Assembly: GCA_034509735.1 (NCBI GenBank)
Contig: JACGWO010000006.1
Location: 7,889,001 to 7,953,000 of the forward strand
DNA: 64,000 nt
Source of the DNA: Sesamum alatum
Lineage: Eukaryota > Streptophyta > Magnoliopsida > Lamiales > Pedaliaceae
Direction of reading: 5' to 3'
Shown: piece after piece, positions 55,884-64,000 of the stretch
Layout: each line of letters begins with the position of its first letter
Position numbering within the stretch: the stretch's first letter is position 1
The notes under the pieces: generated by a model
Told to the model about the DNA's origin: nothing
The model's database searches: none
The model's input: only the letters and a program-made list of their open reading frames with translations
Position numbers and translations under genes: made by a program

Positions 55884-56722
55884 ATTTCGTGTTAACTGAT
55901 TTATTGAAACAAGAAAAAATATTACAAATGATTTTGAATTTAATCAAATGTCTTGTGGGTGCGAAATCTCTAATTTAATCCTCTGATTCTTCGCGATCTT
56001 CAGTGTCGGCAACTTCGAAGGAGGAAACTTGACGCTTTGATTTTCTTCGACGTTGACTTGGATCTTCAATAACGTTAATTGGGGGTCTTTTGACTTATTC
56101 CCGAATTAACCGTTATAATTTTGGAAGACTTGACTTGAAGTTTTTGTGTTTCTTGGTGGAATTAAAAACTTGATCTTCCGCCAAGGTAGACTTGTGCTTT
56201 GATAACGTTAATCTGTGGGTCCTTTGACTTGTTCTCGAATTAAACGTCGGATTTGGATGATTTCCACGACGAACGCCTTGAATTTTGCTTGAAACGCCCG
56301 TGGATTCTCCTTGATTTGTGCTCGAGAGGATTTTGAAGCTTCTTTGGATGCTCTCTTGCTTGTGCTGTTCAATTGTTGTGTGTGTCTTCAATTGGTGTAA
56401 GAGAACCCTTATTTATAGTTGTAGTGTAGAAGACTTTTCCATATTCACTTGATGAAGTGGCACGATTTGATTGGCCCTTCGTCATTTGCTTCCATATTTG
56501 CAAGATGCGATTTTATTTCCATATTGACTTGCACTTGCTTGATTTGGAATATTTGATCCTCTTGCCAAGAATATGAGATTTGACACTTGGCGTCATTTGA
56601 TTGGCCGAAAAATAAATATTAATATCAATTAATTAACTATTTACTTTAGGAGTTAAATTTAATTAAAATTCTCAAAATATAATAGAAATTGATATTTAAT
56701 ATATTATTTTTCACGTGGCACA
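55874..56722 (-). repeat. Second Tat element 5' LTR with adjacent PBS
   Basis: About 849 bp; on the minus strand it runs TGTGCCACGTG ... CGTTACA. TATA box TATAAATA (minus) at 56410-56417. The PBS region next to it on the minus strand (55873 downward) is tttttagcacgtccagtgggg, resembling the ttggcacgcccagtggg type with changes. Confidence 0.8.
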
Positions 56723-56844
56723 ATTTCTTATTGGGCACACAAGTTTAATTTGTCTACAACTTCATTTGGGATTTATGTCATCTGATTACCGAATAATTTG
56801 TTTACCACCACAAAGTGCCAGAAGGATCAAAATGCATTAACTTG
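56723..56844. other. AT-rich unassigned flank
   Basis: 122 bp between the second Tat element and the MITE. Its end, atgcattaacttg, forms one half of a direct repeat with 49204-49236. Confidence 0.6.
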
Positions 56845-57256
56845 CACTACAAGAAAATAAAATATTAGCGACAAAAAAATCAAGTGATAATTTTTGTATA
56901 TATTTAGTGACAAGAATGATTTCGTCACAATAATGAATTTTATGATTTTAATAATTACTATTATTTTTTAAAAATGTTATTAGTGACAAAAAAAATGTGC
57001 ACAAAGTTTGTCACTAAATACAATTAGTGACTCATGTATAGTAACAACCTAGTGACAATAAATAATTGTTATCACTATATTGTGTTGTCATTATAGATGT
57101 GTCAATTATTGTATTTAATGACAGTTTTATACATAATTTTTGTCACTATAATATAGTGACAAGATGAAAAGTATTGTCTCTTAATACATATTTTTTGTAT
57201 TAACTTTAAAATTATCATTTGATATTTTATCAATAATATCATATTTTCTTGTAGTG
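56845..57256. mobile_element. CACTA-type MITE, 412 bp
   Basis: Perfect 15-bp terminal inverted repeats CACTACAAGAAAATA / TATTTTCTTGTAGTG and a 3-bp target duplication TTG (56842-56844 and 57257-57259), the hallmarks of CACTA/Spm DNA transposons. No transposase. The interior has repeated AGTGACAA / TTGTCACT motifs in both orientations, for example a hairpin at about 56979-57016, which would fold extensively. Confidence 0.92.
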
Positions 57257-57389
57257 TTGGATATGACAAATGAACAATGCCTTCTCTACGCATTGCCAAT
57301 GGCGGTTTAGCATCTTCATTCAATCGCCCCTTCTTTTTAAAACAACTCCTGGCAGATTTGAAAGTGTGTTTGTTCAATAACAAGATAGG

Positions 57390-58518
57390 TGTCACAGGGT
57401 TTTTTTTCACGCAGCGGAATTTCTCGACCTTGTGCGGCACTAGCCTTCTCAAAGACTAGTCAGCCTCCCGTTTTGGCCGCCCAGTCCGGCCTATTTTTCT
57501 CACACACTCAAATCTCATGTTTGCACTCATCCCTCGTGTATAACACTCGTCTTTTATGTGAGAAGGTAAGTAGAAACCAAATGTCCATAGCATACATTGC
57601 AAGCTCTAGCAAGAATAAATACATTCAAGCAACACAAGTATTTACGGGCAATGCATTTCAGCAAGGCCCAACCTTATATTTTTATTTCCACACACATTAA
57701 AATACAAGGACCTTAGACTTGCATCTAGGACCACTCATTCCTAACACTAGGACATCGTTTCCCTCACTTACAAAATTAACAAGCCTAGGCCTACTATTTA
57801 TATACAACCTAACATGCAGTTGACATCCCCAACCACTAGGCAAAAACCGCCGACAACGCCCGCAACTGCTGCTTTTGTGTCTGTCCAGTCTGTCCCACTG
57901 CCTGCAACTACCACTCTGCCTGCCTGGCAGCCCCGCGCGCCAGCCGTTCCCGGCCGCGCGCGCTGCCTGCGCGCGCGCCAGCCTGCCTGCGCCCAATCTG
58001 CCTTGCGCGCACTTGCCTGCACGCCTACACGTTTGTTCAGCCACTCGACCGGCCACCTTGCACCGACGTTCTGCCGCCATCAGCATGCTCTGCCAGTCTG
58101 TGCGCACACCGTCTGCCGTCTGCGCACTGTGTCGGCCATACTGCCGACCCTGGCGAGACCGTCTGCACGTCTCGCCCATACTGCCTGAGGGAAACCCGTA
58201 CTGCCTTCGCCAGTTCTTGTCTATGCTCGGCCGACCGTCACTGCCTGTCGTCTAGGCCTGCTCGACCACTCTGCCCCGCAGCCCGTCTGTGTCGTTTCTT
58301 ACCGTTCCTTGTTCGGCCAATGTTAGTTACCATGTGCCTATCTTTTTGGCCTTGTGTCATGGCACCATAACGCTCATAATATGCACTCGTTGCTTCGCTC
58401 ACTTACGATGCTTGCCTTCCAACCTTGTGCCGTGTTTGTCTGACGTTCTTGGTCGAGGTCTTTTTTAAGCCAATCTTGCGTGGGCGCATTATGCCGACCA
58501 GCTCAAAAATAGGTTACA
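57390..58518 (-). repeat. LARD-like element 3' LTR
   Basis: 1129 bp with a TATA box TATATAAATA (minus) at 57795-57804. A CG- and CTG-rich block (about 57895-58030) is made of short ctgcctgcgcgc-type repeats. The PPT agtggggaggt (minus) lies just inside at about 58519-58531. Confidence 0.88.
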
Positions 58519-59872
58519 AACCTCCCCACTAAATAAAGTCGACGTCCTCGTCGACGCCGCTTCGGCCTCCTTCCGTCTGTCCGAAGTACTACGCCTTGAT
58601 GCTTGTCTTCTCTCACAAACACCGTTCATGGACGCGATTTTTAACCTCGCAGGCCCACTCTTCTTTTCAGGCAAAATCTTCATCCCGCTGAAATTTTGGC
58701 TCAGCTCACAAATCCGCTATGCCGTTAGCCTACCCCGTTCTACTTTTTCTTCACACGGACTAATTTTGATGCGTGCTTCTCTGCCCCATCTATGACTTCC
58801 ATCTCAAGTGTTCCCCTTCTGTGTACCTTCCTTGTTCACGTCGGATGTCTGTTTTCCTACAAGCTATTACATTCTACTAAAGGTCGTACCGTACACTATA
58901 AAAGAGATTTACAAGGAAATCAAAACCACAAAAATGCATATAAACTATTCTAGTACAACGGCCTCCCCAATTGCACTCCTCACGCATTGACATTTTCTTT
59001 CAAATTCTGCATCACATTCCTCCGTCTATCAGCAATAATCTTGGCTTCAAAACCGTCCTACACCCTTGTCACATTGTGGCATGTTGCCTACCACGCACTG
59101 CGCTGTTTGTCAATCGATCACTAAAGTGTCAAACTTACTGTGTTTCAGCATCCTGTCCCCACCGTTCAGTCCCTCCTTGGATGAATCAGCCATTTGTCAC
59201 ATTCGTCATATAACAGCCGTGCTGTTTTGTCACAAAATTTTTCTTTATTTCTGCACAGCAACGTCACCCACTGAACGTTGTACCCGGTCTGTTGCGTCCT
59301 CCTTTTTTAAACTCCGCAGTTTTATAACGTTTGCCAACTTCAACACTCGGCATCCCATCTCCGATACAAGTGATCCAATCCCGCACCAAATCAGCAACAT
59401 GTCCCTTTTGTCACAAAGAGACTTACCTGTAATCTTGTCTTTCGACTCGTCGACTACCGGTCTTCGTTTGGTCCTTCCCACGCCAAATGTTCTTTCGCTT
59501 TGAGGCTATGATGCTTTCACCCCAACGCTGAAATTGAGCCCTCCAAGCACTCCATTTCTGTACCGAGCCATCAATTTTCAGTTTGTGCACGCTGCCCCTC
59601 TACTGCCGGTCTGCGCTGTCTGCGCGGCCATTTTGCACTGCTGCTTGTTGTTGTCCTGCACCCGGCCTCGTCTGCAACAGTTTTTTTCTGCATGTCGTCT
59701 GCTGCAATCCGCACTGAATCAGGCCGCCGTTTCCGCTAATTTTTTTTTTCGGCTACTTAACTCTCTACCAGAAGCCTATCCCTTCCAGGCCGCCTCCCCA
59801 TCGTGGCTGTCAATACTTTTTTTTTCTTTCTTTTCAGCCTTTTCTTTTGGCGAACCTGGCTCTGATACCATT
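58519..59872 (-). other. Internal region of the LARD-like element
   Basis: Next to the PBS it begins on the minus strand with GGTTCGCCAAAAG and ends with gtcgacgaggacgtcgactttatttagtggggagg. Short open frames exist (for example 59481-59245, minus) but none matches a retrotransposon domain I know. It may be a remnant of a larger internal region or a true noncoding one. Confidence 0.6.
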
Positions 59873-60970
59873 TGTTCACAGGGTTTTTTCACGCAGCAGA
59901 ATTTTCTCGACCCTGTGCGGCACTAGCCTTCCCAAACACTAGTCAGCCTCCCGTTTTGGCCGTCCCAGTCCGGCCTATTTTTTCTCACACACTTAACTCT
60001 CGTGTTTGCACTCATCCCTCGTGTATAACACTCATCTTTTATGTGAGAAGGTAAGTAGAAACCAAACATCCATAGCATACATGCAAGCTAGCAAGAATAA
60101 ATACATTCAAGCAACACAAGTATTTACGGCAATGCATTTCAGCAAGGCTCCAACTTATAATTTTATTCCAACACATTAAAATACAAGGACCCTTAGACTT
60201 GCATCTAGGACCACTCATTCCTAACACTAGGACATCGTTTCCCTCACTACAAAATCAACAAGCCTAGGCCTACTATTATATACAGCTTAGCATGCGGTTG
60301 ACATCCCCAAACCGCTAGGCAAAAACTGCCGACAAACCGCCCGCAACTGCTGCTTTTGTTGTCTGTCCAGTCTGCCAACTGTCTGCAACTACCAGTCTGC
60401 CTGTCTGGCAGCCCCGCGCGCTGCCTGCGCACGCGCCAGCCTGCCTGCGCGTCTGTCTAACGCGCCCATCTGCCTGCGCGCCCGTCTGCCTGCGCTACCT
60501 GCACGCCTGCATGTTTGTTCAGCCACTCGGCCGGCCACCTTGCACCGACCGTTCTGCACCGACCGTCAGCATGCTCTGCCGTCTGTGCGCACACCGTCTG
60601 CCGTCTGCGCACTGTGTCGGCCATACTGGCGACCCTGGCCGAGACCGTCTACACGTCTCGCCCATACTGCCTGAGGGAACCCGCACTGCCTTCGGCCAGT
60701 CTGCCTATGCTCGGCCGACCGTCACTGCCGTCGTCTGGGCCTGCTCGACCACTCTGCCCCGCAGCCCGTCTGTGCCGTTTCTCTATCGTTCCCTTGTTCG
60801 TGCCAACGTTAGTACCATGTGCCTATCTTTTTGGCCTTGTGTCATGTCACCATAACGCTCATCAATATGCACCCGTTGCTTCGCTCACTGCCGATGCTGG
60901 CCTCCAACCTTGTGTCGTTCTTCTAAGCCAATCTGCCGCATAATGCCGACCAGCTCAAAATAGGGTTACA
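59873..60970 (-). repeat. LARD-like element 5' LTR
   Basis: 1098 bp, similar to 57390-58518 with many small indels in the repeat-rich CTGCCTGCGCGC block. The TATA position (about 60266-60275) is degraded here. Confidence 0.88.
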
Positions 60971-61380
60971 GTAGGAAACCTATTTTCATCGAAGATTGTT
61001 TGGTTCAGCCAAACTGTTGTTTCTCTGCGAATCAATTTTATTTATTTGCTTTTTTAAGAGTGGATTTTATTCTCCGGAGCTAATTTTAACTGTGCAGTAT
61101 TCTATGATTTGATCGTACTTTTTTGGATTGTTGAACGTTGTTGGCTTTCGTTCTCGGCTCACTTGCAAGGACCGACTCAAGGTACTATAAGTTACCTCTT
61201 CTACTTATTTCTTTTGCATCAATACATCTTCAATCGGATATATTGTAAATATTTCACGATTATGTTCAAATCCATTTCTTGATATTTCTTGTTTTTTATT
61301 TAAATTTTTTATTTTCTTGAAATTTGTGTAAACAGTATCACTATCAGGCAATCACAACTTGCAATATACCTTCGTATATT
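60971..61380. other. AT-rich unassigned sequence
   Basis: No reading frame, terminal repeat or RNA gene seen. Confidence 0.55.
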
Positions 61381-61860
61381 TAAATCTAATGGAGTCTGTA
61401 CTGTAACTCAACCTTCTCACCTCGGGTGAGGAGCACGAACGGGGGAGCTAAGCGCGTAGAGCGTGATGGTAAGTCAGCGAACGACGTGACTACTTCTCGT
61501 TCTCGATAGAGCAACTTGGTCATTGAATTGACTTCTGATTAGAAACGGAAGTCATTCAGGAGAACAAAGGTGATCTCGACTATCACTCACGAAAATTGAA
61601 CGCATGCCCTGCCCTACCCTAAGTGCGGAACCAAAGTCGGAACAAACAGGTTAAGCCTCGGAATTGAAAAGTCTCTCAATTTTTGAGTTGTCAAATAAAT
61701 CCGAGTTTCTTTCAAAGCTTTGGAGTCTGCCAGGCACGACATTGCCTCTCCCATTGGGTCTCGCCATCCACAGCAGAGTAAGATGCAACCCGGTAAACGG
61801 CAAAAAAGAAAAAATAAAGCTTTTTAGCATCGCCGGGGCTACGGTTTGACTGGTGGTGGA
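61381..61860. other. Candidate organellar (mitochondrial) DNA insert
   Basis: About 480 bp with markedly higher GC than both flanks. It has no retrotransposon features, and an even, non-repetitive composition of the kind seen in plant mitochondrial DNA. 61440-61480 reads cgggggagctaagcgcgtag and on, matching (reverse complement) part of the foreign segment at 51226-51505. Exact ends and origin are uncertain. Confidence 0.4.
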
Positions 61861-64000
61861 GAGAAGGTCTCCAGCTCCTCATGTATTTGTAAGCAACGCA
61901 ATGGCACGATATATGACCACCTTTACATGTTGTATATTAGACAACATGGTTGCAATTCAAAGAGTAAACTTTACACTTCAAATGTGTGGAGTTATTGCAA
62001 GTAGTTACATACTCTGATCTTCAACTTTACTGTTTATTTACAAATCTTGTTTCTAAATTGAATTTTCGAATATTTAATTAAGGCCACGACTGTGGATTTT
62101 ATATATTTTTTTCCAGGCTCTATGTCATATAAATACTTTGGCACAAAAGTTTTCCCTAATGTTTTCATTAACAAAATAATCGCCAAAGAGCAGTAAACCT
62201 TTGTTTGTGTATGAAGAACACTGATTTTGAGCCACTGTTTCTCAGCTCACATTGCTTTCAGATGTCGACGAAAAATGGTGCATGGGGGGTGACAGCTCAT
62301 GTAGCGTATCGACACCAGCATCCAGAACATATTCAAGACAAGAGTGTTGCATCTTCGGAGGATGCCATGTTGTGTATATGCACATATGAGAGGAAGGTTG
62401 TAGTAAGGACATCGTGGACTAGTGCCAGTCTCGATAGACGCTTCTGAAGGTGTTTGGGTAATGGGGTCAGACTTCTATCCAAATATTTCTGTAAAAGATC
62501 GACCATCAATGTCATTGAGGCAGTTTCAATTGCAGTCCTGTGGTTTTTCAATAATGTTTCACATTTCCTAAGTTTTAATTTCATATTACAATTATCAGAC
62601 TTGTTCAATGTGGTGCTGGAAACTTATGGATACCTAAATCTAACCAATGTCCAAAGAAACAACTGTGGGTTGACAAAGATCTTATTTTACTGTCTTGAGA
62701 CGATTTTAAAATTAAAACATTATTGTGCAATTTTGTCTATAAAACCAAATATTCGCTCACAATGTAAATTGACTACTCACTTTCTAATGAGTTTGGAAAT
62801 AAAAATGTGGATGAACAACTATGCAAGAGGCTTTATACCCCTATGTGTTTATCGAAATGTTAAAAAAAAAAACCTCTGGAAAAAAAATTACTCTCAGTGA
62901 CATTAAAAATAAGGCAAAATACCCTAGGGTGTATCTTAGGGATCCCAAATAGGACTAGTTACGCCATTTTCGCCTAAAATGACCAAAATGCCCCATTCTT
63001 CCCCAAATAAGTTCCCACTTACCCCAAATAAATATGTTGTTTTTGACCCAAAAGCTTTCTTTTCCTGTTTTTTTAAATATATAATATATAATATAAGTTT
63101 ATATTAAAAATAAAAAGAATTGTATAGATAAGCAACTATGTATAAAAAATAAAGTGGGTGTATAGAGCTAGTTTAGTTAGAAAAGATTTATTGACATGCA
63201 ATAAACAGTAATAAGTCCATGCGAATAAATATGAATTTTCATTCAATTTTTTATATCAATAAATTTCGTGAATTTGATTAACAGATTGATATTTTTATCG
63301 GACAAAAACAAATGTCATGAGAATTAGATTTAATTTCTCAAATCAACAAAGGGTCCACGTGTATTACACTAAACCTCAAAAGAGTGCTGCGTAATAATCC
63401 CTTCAATTAATAATAAATTAACAATCTACCCATATACTTTTTAAGTTAATGATGAATTTGGAATACTTGTCACCTGTCAGAAGTATAATATCTTCAAAAT
63501 TCCATGAAAATATACAAAAGTTCTGACAAAATTAAAAAACAGCACTTAGCCAATAAGTTAAACATGCATCTTGATTTATCAGTAACATACACAACCCCAT
63601 CTCAAACCAGAAGGGTTACAAAGTCACTGGCAAGAAATCAAGTCGTTGGCATGCAGCAGTCACTTGAAAAAAAATATGATTTTTGCTAAGATTAATCTAT
63701 ATTAACAGAAAAATATCAATAGTGAATACAACTAAGCACGGCTTCGCAATGTTCATTAGCCATTATTTCTACAAGGGTGGCCAAAACCATGACAAATATT
63801 TTGGCTATAGCTAAAACCGGGCAAATATTGATTAACTATGGTAAATTTAAATTTTTACATTGATTTGGTTTGACTGTGATTAATAGTATTGATTTACTAC
63901 AATTTTTAACCAGTCATCATTATAGTATAGCAAAAAATTAATCTTTTTGTAGTGATATTTGGGTGAGAGAACTCACTGTGCCTGCAGGCATAAACTGATG
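61861..64000. other. AT-rich unassigned sequence
   Basis: About 2.1 kb. The stretch 62200-62650 has open frames on both strands of 80-150 codons, but no domain or codon pattern I recognise. 62900-63070 is a run of low-complexity sequence with several CCAAAT/CCCCA motifs. A CACTA-like terminus (tctttttgtagtg) occurs near 63943-63955 without a visible partner. Confidence 0.5.

Larger units (their letters stand above)
49259..56722 (-). mobile_element. Second Tat-lineage Ty3/gypsy element, deleted at its 3' end
   Basis: Minus strand. The 5' LTR is at 55874-56722, the 3' LTR at 49259 to about 50077. Gag, a protease with IDGGSA, RT, an archaeal-type RNase H and a partial integrase are recognisable. 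The flanks ACTTC (49254-49258) and ATTTC (56723-56727) match in four of five bases and may be the decayed target duplication. The first RNase H is missing and replaced by a foreign segment. The integrase runs directly into the 3' LTR. Confidence 0.85.
57390..60970 (-). mobile_element. Non-autonomous LTR retrotransposon without recognisable coding domains (LARD/TRIM-like)
   Basis: LTRs at 57390-58518 and 59873-60970 begin TGTYCACAGGG and end AGGTTACA on the plus strand. The flanks ATAGG (57385-57389) and GTAGG (60971-60975) match in four of five. PBS on the minus strand next to the right LTR is TGGTATCAGAGCC (59858-59870), so the element reads on the minus strand. The 1354-bp internal region has no gag, protease, RT or integrase motif. 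It would have to be moved by enzymes from an autonomous relative. Confidence 0.88.

Noticed and set aside
57690..58260. Long overlapping frames (124-160 codons) rich in Cys, Arg and Ala on both strands
   Set aside because: They lie in the GC-rich repeat block of the LARD-like LTR. Low-complexity GC-rich DNA gives long frames by chance, and both strands are open at once.
62205..62900. Possible host gene fragment with frames of 80-148 codons
   Set aside because: Frames overlap on both strands, no domain is recognisable and the second plus-strand frame is AT-rich with a Lys-run end. I could not support a gene.
63930..63960. Second CACTA-like terminus tctttttgtagtg
   Set aside because: No matching CACTACAAAAAGA start was found to the left within the window and no TSD can be tested, so it is not called as an element.
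1..64000. CRISPR array, tRNA, rRNA or bacterial operon signals
   Set aside because: Direct repeats here are LTRs, TSDs or short tandem arrays without regular spacers. No tRNA or rRNA sequence was recognised; tRNA-like matches are primer binding sites only.

Overview
The window is plant nuclear heterochromatin, almost certainly from an angiosperm. The signs are Tat-lineage Ty3/gypsy elements with a second, archaeal-type RNase H, an Athila-like element with a tRNA-Asp-type primer site, a chromodomain Ty3/gypsy element, Ty1/copia elements primed by initiator-Met tRNA, plant L1-type LINEs with DUF4283 and zf-RVT domains, and a CACTA-type MITE. I found no host protein-coding gene, tRNA, rRNA or CRISPR array. 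Every recognisable coding region belongs to a transposable element and all are broken to some degree. Element names used here (Tat-1, Copia-0 and so on) are labels for this window only.

Layout. 1-572 is AT-rich flank. Tat-1 (578-10052, + strand) is complete in outline: TSD ATAAT, two 361/363-bp LTRs, PBS, gag, protease, RT, RNase H, second RNase H, integrase and PPT. Its 3' third carries a separate gene on the opposite strand with its own TATA box, introns and poly(A) signal. From 10361 to 48458 lies one old minus-strand Copia (Copia-0), cut into six coding pieces plus its 5' LTR by later insertions. These are Copia-1 (10402-15052, TSD AGTTG), a chromovirus (15166-35229, TSD ATCTA), LINE-1 (37379-40336) and LINE-2 (40989-46934, 16-bp TSD). 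The chromovirus is itself interrupted in its 5' LTR by Copia-2 (15744-21877, TSD CTCTC) and in its 3' LTR by an Athila-like element (29639-34300, TSD AAACT). The nesting depth is three, and most junctions are supported by matching target duplications or by reading frames that resume across the insertion.

Right of this are a second Tat-type element on the minus strand (49259-56722), a 412-bp CACTA MITE (56845-57256, perfect 15-bp TIRs, TSD TTG), and a short minus-strand LTR element with a 1.35-kb internal region lacking recognisable coding domains (57390-60970). The last 3 kb is AT-rich, with one GC-richer block (about 61381-61860) that looks organellar.

No operon-like cooperation exists. The biology is mobile-element replication, nested insertion and decay. 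The most informative observations are: the complete antisense gene in Tat-1; near-identical Tat-1 LTRs around badly decayed ORFs; a repair scar in the Athila element that copied 199 bp of outside flank into the element; tandem 3'-UTR hairpins shared by two different LINEs; a decayed leader ORF upstream of the chromovirus gag; and a possibly organellar segment replacing the first RNase H of the second Tat element.
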